Shown here: piece after piece, positions 1-7,506 of the stretch
Position numbering within the stretch: the first letter of the stretch is position 1
Layout of the letters: each line of letters starts with the position of its first letter
Source of the DNA: CAIJNA01 sp964516815
GTDB lineage: Bacteria > Campylobacterota > Campylobacteria > Campylobacterales > Arcobacteraceae
Direction of reading: 5' to 3'
NCBI GenBank assembly: GCA_964516815.1
Contig: CAZEXK010000009.1
Coordinates: 1 to 55,038 of the forward strand
Length of the DNA stretch: 55,038 bases
Translations under genes and position numbers: made by a program
Notes under the pieces: generated by a model
What the model saw: only the letters and a program-made list of their open reading frames with translations
Database searches by the model: none
Told to the model about the DNA's origin: nothing

Positions 1-10
1 GGTTTGTGAT

Positions 11-87
11 TGGTTGCGGAAGCTGGATTTGAACCAGCGACCTACGGGTTATGAGCCCGTCGAGCTACCGTGCTGCTCTATTCCGCG
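11..87 (-). tRNA. tRNA-fMet (CAU), initiator
   Basis: Read on the minus strand this is a complete 77-nt cloverleaf with anticodon CAT and an encoded 3' CCA. It begins CGCGG and its first base cannot pair with the acceptor partner (C opposite A), which is the hallmark of the bacterial initiator. The anticodon stem carries the GGG/CCC pairs typical of initiators (CGGGCTCATAACCCG), and the T-loop reads GGTTCAAATCC. It lies 16 nt downstream of tRNA-Gln and is probably cotranscribed with it. Confidence 0.95.
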
Positions 88-103
88 ATATGTAGTTAAC
101 ATG

Positions 104-178
104 TGGATGGGATACTAGGATTCGAACCTAGGAATGTCAGCACCAAAAGCTGATGCCTTACCGCTTGGCGATACCCCA
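104..178 (-). tRNA. tRNA-Gln (UUG)
   Basis: The minus strand gives a 75-nt cloverleaf that starts TGGGGTATCGCCAAGC, the usual start of bacterial tRNA-Gln. The anticodon loop is CTTTTGGT (anticodon TTG), the T-arm is GGTTCGAATCC, and CCA is encoded. The acceptor stem TGGGGTA pairs with TATCCCA. It is first in a two-tRNA transcript with tRNA-fMet. Confidence 0.95.
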
Positions 179-195
179 TTTCTTTAACTGGTGAA

Positions 196-224
196 ATTAT
201 AGTACAAAAAATATTTTTTGTCAA
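196..224 (-). promoter_or_regulatory. Near-perfect sigma-70 promoter for the tRNA-Gln/fMet unit
   Basis: On the minus strand TTGACA (219-224) and TATAAT (196-201) are both exact consensus hexamers with a 17-nt spacer. They end about 17 nt before tRNA-Gln. Exact -35 boxes are unusual in Campylobacterota, so this should be a very strong promoter, as fits tRNA genes. Confidence 0.85.
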
Positions 225-254
225 GTTATTTTATGATAATTTGTAATTTTGTGT

Positions 255-260
255 TATAAT
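255..260 (+). promoter_or_regulatory. -10 box of ribBA
   Basis: TATAAT with a TGT immediately upstream lies 25 nt before the ribBA ATG. No clear -35 is seen, as is normal for this phylum. An AGAAG ribosome binding site lies just before the start codon. Confidence 0.6.
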
Positions 261-284
261 AAATTAAAAATAAAAGAAGAATAA

Positions 285-1313
285 ATGCAAGTAATCCAAC
301 GTGTACAAAATGCAATAAAAGAGATACAAAAAGGTAATATGGTAATTATGCTAGATGATGAAGACAGAGAAAATGAGGGTGACCTTGTATACTCAGCAGC
401 ATTAAGTACTCCTGAACATGTGAACTTTATGGCAACTCATGCAAAAGGTTTAATTTGTGTAGCTCTTAGTAAACAAACAGCTAATAGATTAAATTTAAAT
501 CCAATGGTTACAAGTAATACTTCATCTTATGAAACTGCTTTTACAGTTTCTGTTGATTGTGCAAAAGCAAAAACAGGAATAAGTGCAGCAGAAAGAGATG
601 ATACTATTAAAATCTTAGCAAATCCTATTAGTAATGATGCAGAATTAGTTAAACCAGGACATATTTTCCCCTTAATTGCAAAAAATGGAGGAGTACTTGT
701 AAGAACGGGACATACTGAAGGAAGCGTTGATTTATGTAAATTAGCAGGGCTTACAGGAGAGTCTGTTATATGTGAAATAATGAAAGAAGATGGAACTATG
801 GCTAGAAGAGATGACTTAGATATTTTTGCTAAAAAACATGATATGGTTCAAGTATATATTTCTGATTTAGTTGAATATAGATTAGCTCATGAATCTTTAG
901 TAATAGAAATACAATCTAAGGATACATTGTTTTTTGACTTAAATGTTAAACAAATAATATTTGAAGACCATTTATCGAATCAACACACAATAATTAAATT
1001 TGGTAATGTTGGTAGTTTTGCAAATGTAAAGTTTCATACGGTATCTGCTGATATTGAATTATTTTTAAATAATAAAACTTTAAATTCTATGCTAAGTACT
1101 ATTGAATATTTAAAGATTAATTCTGGAATTTTAGTATTTTTAAAAAATAATGATGAACATAAAGAAAATATGAAAGACTTTGGAATAGGTGCTCAAATTT
1201 TAAAGAAATTAAATGTAAAAGAATTAAACTTATTAACATCAGGTACTAGTAAACATAGCTTTGTTGGTTTAAATGGTTTTGGACTAAGTGTTAAAGAAGA
1301 AATTATAATTTAA
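285..1313 (+). CDS. ribBA: 3,4-dihydroxy-2-butanone-4-phosphate synthase with degenerate GTP cyclohydrolase II-like C-terminal domain
   Basis: Converts ribulose 5-phosphate to the four-carbon precursor of riboflavin. Residues 1 to about 200 are a full RibB domain: the acidic metal-binding loop DDEDRENEGD near residues 25-34, the TVSVD strand, and GHIFPL followed by RTGHTEGSVDL. Residues about 205-342 align only loosely with RibA. The final DFGIGAQILKKL and GLNGFGLSV motifs remain, but the zinc cysteines and the HSECLTGD-type motif of GTP cyclohydrolase II are absent, so that activity is unlikely. The 342-residue length and degenerate second half resemble RibBA-like proteins known from Campylobacter and Helicobacter. 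A separate ribA should exist elsewhere. The gene stands alone between the tRNAs and a terminator. Confidence 0.9.
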   Translation: MQVIQRVQNAIKEIQKGNMVIMLDDEDRENEGDLVYSAALSTPEHVNFMATHAKGLICVALSKQTANRLNLNPMVTSNTSSYETAFTVSVDCAKAKTGISAAERDDTIKILANPISNDAELVKPGHIFPLIAKNGGVLVRTGHTEGSVDLCKLAGLTGESVICEIMKEDGTMARRDDLDIFAKKHDMVQVYISDLVEYRLAHESLVIEIQSKDTLFFDLNVKQIIFEDHLSNQHTIIKFGNVGSFANVKFHTVSADIELFLNNKTLNSMLSTIEYLKINSGILVFLKNNDEHKENMKDFGIGAQILKKLNVKELNLLTSGTSKHSFVGLNGFGLSVKEEIII

Positions 1314-1335
1314 AGTTATTATACAAATTATAAAA

Positions 1336-1367
1336 AGTAGAATTTAAAAGTATTCTACTCCTTTTTA
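1336..1367. terminator. Bidirectional terminator between ribBA and pckA
   Basis: AGTAGAAT (1336-1343) and ATTCTACT (1352-1359) form an 8-bp stem with an 8-nt loop. A T-rich run (CTTTTTATT) follows on the plus strand, and TTTTTAT follows on the minus strand. It sits between two convergent genes and can serve both. Confidence 0.75.
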
Positions 1368-1377
1368 TTGTAATATA

Positions 1378-2958
1378 TTACTTAACTGTAGGCCCAGCAT
1401 GAGTAAAATCAAAATTACTATTGCTTGTTAAGTATTTTTTGAAGTTATTTATATACATATTTGCTAACTTTCTTGCAGCATCATCGTATAATTTTTTATC
1501 ACTCCATGTATTTCTTGGGTTTAATACATTTGTATCAACACCATCTAGTGTTTTTGGAATTTTTAAATTAAATATATCCAATGTTTCAAATTCACTATCT
1601 TGAATTTTATTGTCTAAAATACCGTTAATACATGCTCTTGTATTTTTTATACTCATTCTTGTACCAGTACCATATGCACCACCAGTCCAACCAGTATTAA
1701 TAAGATATACATTCACATTGTGCTTATCAATTTTTTCACCCAAAAGTTTTGCATAACTTGTAGGAGGTAAAGGTAAAAATGCTTCACCAAAACAAGCAGA
1801 AAATGTAGCTGTAGGTTCATTAACACCTCTTTCTGTTCCCGCTACTTTTGCAGTATATCCACTTAAAAAATAATACATTGCTTGATCTTTTGTAAGTTTT
1901 GATACAGGTGGCAATACACCAAATGCATCAGCACTTAAAAATATAATATTTGTTGGGTGTCCTGCACAACCTCCATCTTGAATATTTTCAATATGTTGTA
2001 TTGGATAAGATACTCTTGTATTTTGAGTTTTTGAGGAATCGCTATAGTCAACAACACCATCTTCATTTGAAGTAACATTTTCTAAAATAGCACCTTTTTT
2101 AATAGCTGCAAATATTTCAGGTTCACTTGATTTATCTAAATCTATTACTTTAGCATAACAGCCACCTTCGAAATTAAATACACCATCATCATCCCATCCA
2201 TGTTCATCATCACCAATTAAAGCTCTTTTAGGATCAGTTGAAAGTGTAGTTTTCCCAGTTCCACTTAGTCCGAAAAATAATGCAGTATCTCCATTAATTC
2301 CTACGTTTGCAGAACAATGCATTGCCATTTTCCCATCTATTGGTAACCAATAATTCATCATTGAAAATACACCTTTTTTCATTTCTCCAGCGTACCAAGT
2401 TCCACCTATTACAGCTTCATTGTTTTGAATATCAAAAGCTACATAAACTTCTGAATTCATTTCATCTTCTTTCCAGTTATTATTATGAGTTTTACATGCA
2501 TTGTAAATTGTAAATTCCGGTTTAAAATTATCAAGTTCATGTTCATTTGGTGCTATAAACATATTATTTATAAATTGTGCCTGCCAAGCAATTTCAGTAA
2601 TAAATCTTATAGATTTTTTTGAATTTTCACTTGCTCCACAAAATACATCAATAACATAAATGTCTTTGTTGCTTAATTGTTCTTTTGAATTTTCTAATAA
2701 TCTGTTGTATTTACTTTGATCTAATTTAACATTTACATCACCCCAAGCAATATATTCGTTTGAAGGAGATGCATCAACAAAATATTTATCTTTAGGACTT
2801 CTTCCTGTAAATATACCTGTATCTATCATTAAAGCACCAGATGATGAGATTCTAGCTCCTTCATTTTTAACTGCATGATTAATTAATGTATCAGCATCAA
2901 TATTTCTGTAAACTTTACCTATGTTCTTTAAATCAATATAATTTTTTATATCAGACAT
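1378..2958 (-). CDS. pckA: Phosphoenolpyruvate carboxykinase (ATP)
   Basis: Cytoplasmic enzyme interconverting oxaloacetate + ATP and PEP + CO2 + ADP. The 526-residue length is typical. Visible motifs are TGRSPKDKYFV (about 51-61), HCSANVG with its metal-binding His near 214, the P-loop GLSGTGKTTLS (230-240), the metal/ATP segment IGDDEHGWDD (about 248-257) and FEGGCYAK just after it. It is the last gene of the oadG-oadA-oadB-pckA run and starts 16 nt after oadB stops, so it is probably cotranscribed. The pairing puts oxaloacetate decarboxylation and oxaloacetate-to-PEP conversion under common control. Confidence 0.97.
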   Translation of the reverse strand: MSDIKNYIDLKNIGKVYRNIDADTLINHAVKNEGARISSSGALMIDTGIFTGRSPKDKYFVDASPSNEYIAWGDVNVKLDQSKYNRLLENSKEQLSNKDIYVIDVFCGASENSKKSIRFITEIAWQAQFINNMFIAPNEHELDNFKPEFTIYNACKTHNNNWKEDEMNSEVYVAFDIQNNEAVIGGTWYAGEMKKGVFSMMNYWLPIDGKMAMHCSANVGINGDTALFFGLSGTGKTTLSTDPKRALIGDDEHGWDDDGVFNFEGGCYAKVIDLDKSSEPEIFAAIKKGAILENVTSNEDGVVDYSDSSKTQNTRVSYPIQHIENIQDGGCAGHPTNIIFLSADAFGVLPPVSKLTKDQAMYYFLSGYTAKVAGTERGVNEPTATFSACFGEAFLPLPPTSYAKLLGEKIDKHNVNVYLINTGWTGGAYGTGTRMSIKNTRACINGILDNKIQDSEFETLDIFNLKIPKTLDGVDTNVLNPRNTWSDKKLYDDAARKLANMYINNFKKYLTSNSNFDFTHAGPTVK

Positions 2959-2974
2959 TTTTCCCTACTTTATT

Positions 2975-4294
2975 TTATTTGAATATTGATAACAATACAC
3001 CAGCTGCTACAGCTGAACCTATTACACCTGCAACATTTGGACCCATTGCATGCATTAATAATATATTTGATTTATCATATTCTTGACCAACTTTACTAAC
3101 AACCCTAGCACTCATAGGTACAGCACTAACACCAGCAGCACCTATTAAAGGGTTTATTTGATTATCTTTACTTGAGAGTTTATTCATAAACTTTGCCATT
3201 AAAACTCCAGATGCAGTTCCTGCAGCAAATGCTATTAATCCAATAACCATGATTCCCATTGTATCTAATACTAAAAATTTATCTGCTGCAAGTTTTGAAC
3301 CAACTCCTAAACCTAAAAATATTGTTACAATATTTATAAGTGAATTTTGCATTGTTTCATTTAGTCTTTCAACAACACCAGATTCTTTTAAATAATTTCC
3401 AAATGCAAATGCACCAATAAGTGGTGTTGATTCTGGAAGTATCAATATTGCCATCATTAAAATTAAGATTGGTAAAAATAATTTTTCCAATCTGTGTACT
3501 TTTCTAAGTTTTGGCATTCTAATTTTTCTTTCAGCTTCACTTGTAAGTGCTTTCATAATTGGTGGTTGTATTACTGGTACTAACGCCATATATGAATAAG
3601 CAGCAACTGCTATAGCACCTAACATTTCTGGAGCTAGTCTATTAGCAATAAATATTGATGTGGGACCATCTGCTCCACCAATAATTGAAATAGCACTAGC
3701 TTCTTGTAAACTAAACCCTAATGCAACAGCACCAACTAAAGAACCAAATATTCCAAATTGTGCGGCACCACCTAAAATTGCGGTTTTTGGATTTGCAAGC
3801 AATGGCGTAAAATCAGTCATAGCTCCAACACCCATAAAAATTAGTAAAGGGAAGAATTCATTAGCTATACCCATGTTATAAATAATACCAAGCATACCAT
3901 GTTCTCCACCCATATTAGCTAATGGAATATTTGCTAGTAAGCCTCCAAATGCAATTGGTAATAATAGCAATGGCTCAAAACCCTTTGCTATAGCAAGATA
4001 AAATAATATACCTACAATTAAAAACATTATGAGTCGTCCCCATGTTTGTTCAAAATTTGTCATTGGTCGTATATCTTTTGGATTTGGTTCAGATGTCATT
4101 ACATCAGAACTTGGATTTAAAAAAGCATTGATGCTTGTAGTTTTGTAAAATGAACCTATAAGTTCATTTAATGTTTTGCTTTGATATTCTTCTTTTTCTA
4201 TATTATTGACAGGTTCTATATTAGAAGAAGCACTTAAATTTACAGTAAAAACACAAATAGTTATAATTAGCAATGAGGCTATTATTTTATTCAT
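2975..4294 (-). CDS. oadB: Oxaloacetate decarboxylase beta chain, Na+-pumping membrane subunit
   Basis: Integral membrane subunit that decarboxylates carboxybiotin and couples it to Na+ export. The 439 residues contain many hydrophobic helices and the family signature GGADGPTSIFIANRLAPE. The segment KGFEPLLLLPIAFG matches the conserved N-terminal part of the family. Unusually, about 75 residues precede the canonical start. They begin with a signal-like hydrophobic stretch (MNKIIASLLIITICVF) followed by a polar linker, so the N-terminus may be periplasmic. It lies 20 nt after oadA and 16 nt before pckA. Confidence 0.93.
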   Translation of the reverse strand: MNKIIASLLIITICVFTVNLSASSNIEPVNNIEKEEYQSKTLNELIGSFYKTTSINAFLNPSSDVMTSEPNPKDIRPMTNFEQTWGRLIMFLIVGILFYLAIAKGFEPLLLLPIAFGGLLANIPLANMGGEHGMLGIIYNMGIANEFFPLLIFMGVGAMTDFTPLLANPKTAILGGAAQFGIFGSLVGAVALGFSLQEASAISIIGGADGPTSIFIANRLAPEMLGAIAVAAYSYMALVPVIQPPIMKALTSEAERKIRMPKLRKVHRLEKLFLPILILMMAILILPESTPLIGAFAFGNYLKESGVVERLNETMQNSLINIVTIFLGLGVGSKLAADKFLVLDTMGIMVIGLIAFAAGTASGVLMAKFMNKLSSKDNQINPLIGAAGVSAVPMSARVVSKVGQEYDKSNILLMHAMGPNVAGVIGSAVAAGVLLSIFK

Positions 4295-4314
4295 TTTATC
4301 TCCATTATAAATAA

Positions 4315-6117
4315 TTAGCCAATAGTGGCAAGGGCTTGACCCTCTTCAACTACATCATTTGGTGCGACATTAAGTGCTGTTATTGTTCCAGAAGATGGTG
4401 CTTCTATATCAATTTCCATTTTCATAGCTTCTAAAATTGAAACAACTTGTCCTTTTTCAACTTTATCACCAACTTTTACTAATACCTTCCAAACATTACC
4501 ATTAACACTTGCTAATACTTGAGTTCCAGATGCTGGTGTAGCTGCACTTTCTTGAGCTGGAGTAGCCGCTATTGGTGTAGCACTTGGAGCAACTTGAATA
4601 TCAACATCACCTTGTGCAACTTGTACACTAAACTTTTTACCATCTACTACTACTGTATAATTACCATCTGCCATTTCATTATTCCCTTGTTCATTATTTA
4701 CTTTTTGTTCACTTATTTTTCTTATATTTAATGGTGCATCACCTTTTAAAAATAAAATACCCTTTTCTTCACAAGCTGCAGCAATAAATAGGTTTTCATC
4801 ACTTGTTTGTAATCCTTCAATCTCTAATCTTTCTTTCCATGCTGCTAAAGATTTTCTAGGATCTTTATCTGCAATATCAAGTGGATTTTCTGTTGTTGGT
4901 TCCAATTTTAATTTTTTACTTGCTAAATCGATTATATCTTGATCTGGACTTGTGGGAGTATTTCCAAAATATCCTAATACCATTTTACCATATCCTGGTG
5001 CAATTTGTTTCCAAGGACCAAACATAACATTTGCGTATGCTTGTTGCCAATAAAATTGAGATACAGGAGTTACTGATGTTCCAAATCCACCTTTGGTTAC
5101 TACTTCTTGCATAGCGCTAATTACTTCTGGAAACTTATCTAAAGTATTGTCATCTCTCATCATTTGTGTATTTGCAGTTAAAGCTCCACCGGGCATTGGA
5201 GAAAATGGAATTAAAGGAGAAACTTGAGTTGCTTCTGGTGGAAGCATATAATCACTCAAACAATCTTTTAAAGTTTTTTGATATGTTAATATTTTAGATA
5301 CTTCTAATCCACCTAAATCATAATTCATACCTTTTGTTGCATGTAATAATGTAAGTATGTCTGGTTGACTTGTACCACCACTAACAGGAGAAGATGCTAA
5401 ATCAATACCATCTGCACCTGCATCAAGTGCAGCTAAATATGCACTTACACTAACACCTGCTGTTTCATGAGTATGAAGTCTTATATGTGTTTGATCACCT
5501 AAAAGCTTTCTAGCCATTTTAATTGTTTCATAAATTTTATTTGGATTTGCAGTTCCACTTGCATCTTTAAAACAAATTGAATCATAAGGTAATCCTGAGT
5601 CTAAAATATTTCTTAATGTTTTTTCATAAAATGCAACATCATGAGCTCCTACACATCCAGGAGGTAAGTCCATCATAGTTACTACGGCCTCATGTTTTAA
5701 TCCATGATTTTTTATACATTGTGCAGAATATTCTAAGTTTCTAACATCATTTAATGCATCAAAATTTCTTATAGTTGTAGTACCGTGTTTTGCAAACATT
5801 TTTGCATGTAAATCAACTAATTCCCTTGAACCTGTATCTAACATAACTGTATTTATACCACGAGAAAGTGTTTGCAAGTTTGCATCTGGTCCAACTATTT
5901 CTCTAAATCTATCCATCATCTTAAATGCGTCTTCTTGTAAATAAAAATATAAAGACTGGAATCTAGCTCCACCACCAAATTCAAAATGTGTTATACCTGC
6001 TTGTTTAGCAGCTTCAACTGCAGGAAAGAAATCGTCCATAAGAACTCTTCCACCAAAAACAGATTGAAATCCATCTCTAAATGTAGTGTCCATTATATCA
6101 ATAAATTTTTTTGCCAT
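4315..6117 (-). CDS. oadA: Biotin-dependent oxaloacetate decarboxylase alpha chain / pyruvate carboxylase B-type subunit
   Basis: Carboxyltransferase plus biotin carrier in 600 residues. The N-terminal HMGL-like barrel (about 1-300) starts with DTTFRDGFQS and contains LHTHETAG, which supplies metal ligands. A conserved carboxylase domain follows. A Pro/Ala-rich linker (about 515-525) leads to the biotinyl domain with EAMKME, whose Lys (about 566) accepts biotin. Adjacent oadB and oadG argue for the Na+-pumping decarboxylase. However, closely similar proteins in Campylobacter are annotated PycB and act with a separate PycA, so carboxylation of pyruvate cannot be excluded. Start ATG is six bases after the oadG stop. 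Confidence 0.9.
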   Translation of the reverse strand: MAKKFIDIMDTTFRDGFQSVFGGRVLMDDFFPAVEAAKQAGITHFEFGGGARFQSLYFYLQEDAFKMMDRFREIVGPDANLQTLSRGINTVMLDTGSRELVDLHAKMFAKHGTTTIRNFDALNDVRNLEYSAQCIKNHGLKHEAVVTMMDLPPGCVGAHDVAFYEKTLRNILDSGLPYDSICFKDASGTANPNKIYETIKMARKLLGDQTHIRLHTHETAGVSVSAYLAALDAGADGIDLASSPVSGGTSQPDILTLLHATKGMNYDLGGLEVSKILTYQKTLKDCLSDYMLPPEATQVSPLIPFSPMPGGALTANTQMMRDDNTLDKFPEVISAMQEVVTKGGFGTSVTPVSQFYWQQAYANVMFGPWKQIAPGYGKMVLGYFGNTPTSPDQDIIDLASKKLKLEPTTENPLDIADKDPRKSLAAWKERLEIEGLQTSDENLFIAAACEEKGILFLKGDAPLNIRKISEQKVNNEQGNNEMADGNYTVVVDGKKFSVQVAQGDVDIQVAPSATPIAATPAQESAATPASGTQVLASVNGNVWKVLVKVGDKVEKGQVVSILEAMKMEIDIEAPSSGTITALNVAPNDVVEEGQALATIG

Positions 6118-6123
6118 ATTATA

Positions 6124-6366
6124 TTAACCTTTATTATTGTGAAAAATGATTGCTGCAGTTATTGCTGCTGTGATATTTGAGTCATCAGTATTTGATGATT
6201 TACGATGTTGAGTTTTAGATAATTTACTGTCTTCTTTTAAAATCCTGCTAATTAGGCTTGCTTGTAACTTAAGTGCAAAAATCATGATGACTAGGAATGT
6301 GAATACAATTCCCATTCCCAAAGCCATGAATTTTAGTGCTTCAGTTATTAAATTTACATCTTCCAT
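6124..6366 (-). CDS. oadG: Oxaloacetate decarboxylase gamma chain
   Basis: An 80-residue protein with a single N-terminal membrane helix (about residues 12-32, ALGMGIVFTFLVIMIFAL) and a polar, His-containing tail. This is the architecture of OadG, which bridges the alpha and beta chains and may bind zinc through its C-terminus. It is the first gene of the operon, followed six bases later by oadA. The ribosome binding site AGGAAAT precedes the ATG. Sequence conservation in this family is low, so the call leans on topology and context. Confidence 0.85.
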   Translation of the reverse strand: MEDVNLITEALKFMALGMGIVFTFLVIMIFALKLQASLISRILKEDSKLSKTQHRKSSNTDDSNITAAITAAIIFHNNKG

Positions 6367-6408
6367 ATATTTCCTATATTTAAAAATTATTTATCATATT
6401 AAAGTAAC

Positions 6409-6414
6409 ATTATA
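6409..6414 (-). promoter_or_regulatory. -10 box of the oadGAB-pckA operon
   Basis: TATAAT on the minus strand lies about 43 nt upstream of the oadG ATG in an AT-rich leader. No convincing -35 is seen. It is the best candidate promoter in the gap. Confidence 0.45.
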
Positions 6415-6500
6415 AAGAATATAAATTGTTATTTAACTTAAATATAAACATCTATGCAATCTTATAAAAAAAAAGCTTTATTATTTATTATTTTGTTTTC

Positions 6501-6593
6501 TTATAGTAGTACATCTGCTAATTTGTATAGAAAGTTATCAAATTCATTTGACAATTCATGGATTTTATTGTTAATTTTTTGTAATTTTTTCAT
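6501..6593 (-). CDS. Candidate 30-residue micropeptide divergent from the repressor
   Basis: ATG to TAA encodes MKKLQKINNKIHELSNEFDN and ten more residues, ending in LADVLL. It is a charged, helix-prone peptide without a membrane segment. An AAGGAAA ribosome binding site lies about 10 nt upstream, and an A/T-rich run with nine T residues (minus strand, about 6467-6475) follows the stop. It is head-to-head with the S24 repressor gene, a place where small regulatory proteins are often encoded. Nothing identifies it by homology and it could be chance. The opposite strand also has a 54-codon frame. Confidence 0.3.
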   Translation of the reverse strand: MKKLQKINNKIHELSNEFDNFLYKLADVLL

Positions 6594-6652
6594 TATTATA
6601 TTTCCTTTTTGTATTTAATTTATAAAACTATTACATAATTTTATTAATTAAT

Positions 6653-6672
6653 ACAAAAATATTGCATTTTGT
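6653..6672. promoter_or_regulatory. Inverted repeat overlapping the repressor promoter, candidate operator
   Basis: ACAAAA and TTTTGT form a perfect 6-bp dyad separated by 8 nt. It covers the -35 element TTGCAT (6662-6667) of the adjacent repressor gene. Position and symmetry suit autoregulation by a dimeric CI-type protein, but AT-rich DNA makes such dyads common. Confidence 0.35.
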
Positions 6673-6690
6673 CATATAATTTGCTATAAT
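6662..6690 (+). promoter_or_regulatory. Promoter of the S24 repressor gene
   Basis: TTGCAT (6662-6667) and TATAAT (6685-6690) are separated by 17 nt, about 28 nt before the ATG. An AAGG ribosome binding site follows near 6708. Confidence 0.6.
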
Positions 6691-6718
6691 TAATTAAATA
6701 AAGTAAAAAGGTTAAAAT

Positions 6719-7375
6719 ATGTTAGATGTAGTGAATATAATTGAAAAATTAAAGGATGTGTTAAGTAAGGATGAGGGAATTGGGAAAATATTTGATAAAG
6801 ATGTTGCAGATTCATTAAATATTACTCAAGCAAATTTTGCAACAATGAAAACAAGGAACAAAATACCATTTTCAAATATCTTAGATTTTTGTGCTATTAA
6901 AAAGATATCTATAAACTGGCTTTTATATGGACAAGATCCAAGTTCGTTAATTGATAGCACAGATAAGTATTGGATAAAATATTTTCCTGAAATTTCTGTA
7001 AGTGCTGGAGGAGGTGCATATGATGCAAATGATGATTATGAAAGACTTGATGTTCCTGATTATTTTATGTCAATATTAGGAGGAGAAAAAAGTATAAAAA
7101 ATATTGAAGCTATAAATGTGAGTGGAGATAGTATGGAACCTACTTTAACTACAGGAAATATAATATTTTTGGATACTAGTAAAAAAGATGTATCTAGAGA
7201 TGGAATATATGCATTTACAAATAGTAATGGTTTATTTGTAAAAAGAATACAAAAAAGAATTGATGGGCAACTTGATGTTATTTCTGATAATAAAGAATAT
7301 CCTATACAAATTGTAAATAAAAATGAAATTAGTGTAATGGGAAAAATTGTAGGGTCATTTGGTTCAATATATTAA
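6719..7375 (+). CDS. CI/LexA-like transcriptional repressor with S24 peptidase domain
   Basis: A 218-residue two-domain regulator. Residues about 12-72 form a CI-type helix-turn-helix (VADSLNITQANFATMKTRNK is the recognition region). Residues about 90-215 are an S24 LexA-like domain. The catalytic serine is in SGDSMEPTL (Ser138) and the lysine in LFVKRI (Lys175), a 37-residue spacing as in LexA. A possible Ala-Gly cleavage site lies in SVSAGGGA (about 96-97). This would let the repressor inactivate itself, classically on DNA damage, although the family also includes non-cleaving regulators. It is not a canonical LexA because its N-terminal domain is of the phage repressor type. It stands alone with its own promoter, with no phage genes around it, so its targets are unknown. 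Confidence 0.8.
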   Translation: MLDVVNIIEKLKDVLSKDEGIGKIFDKDVADSLNITQANFATMKTRNKIPFSNILDFCAIKKISINWLLYGQDPSSLIDSTDKYWIKYFPEISVSAGGGAYDANDDYERLDVPDYFMSILGGEKSIKNIEAINVSGDSMEPTLTTGNIIFLDTSKKDVSRDGIYAFTNSNGLFVKRIQKRIDGQLDVISDNKEYPIQIVNKNEISVMGKIVGSFGSIY

Positions 7376-7403
7376 ATATAAATAAAATTTTAATTATTTG
7401 TGA

Positions 7404-7409
7404 TATAAT
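7404..7409 (+). promoter_or_regulatory. -10 box upstream of the CNNM/CBS gene
   Basis: TATAAT preceded by TG lies in the gap after the repressor gene. It would start a transcript near 7416 with an 80-nt leader, which carries the AAGGA-led short frame at 7444. Confidence 0.5.
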
Positions 7410-7443
7410 AAAACCATAAAAAATACATTAAGGAATTTTTACA

Positions 7444-7506
7444 TTGGATACCTATCCCCCCATTAGCTTTATAAATACATATAATGAGCAATTATGGAAA
7501 TATTAA
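7444..7506 (+). CDS. Possible 20-residue leader peptide overlapping the CNNM gene
   Basis: TTG at 7444 has an AAGGA ribosome binding site nine bases upstream, the only good one in this leader. The frame reads MDTYPPISFINTYNEQLWKY and stops 13 nt inside the next gene. That gene's own ATG at 7494 has no convincing ribosome binding site, so reinitiation or coupling from the leader would explain its expression. The evidence is purely positional and the peptide has no recognised relative. Confidence 0.3.
   Translation: MDTYPPISFINTYNEQLWKY

Noticed and set aside
6454..6618. A 54-codon plus-strand frame antisense to the 30-residue micro-ORF, starting like a signal peptide (MQSYKKKALLFIILFSYSS).
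   Set aside because: It has no ribosome binding site, its hydrophobicity follows from T-rich DNA, and the opposite-strand frame has better start signals. Neither is proven.
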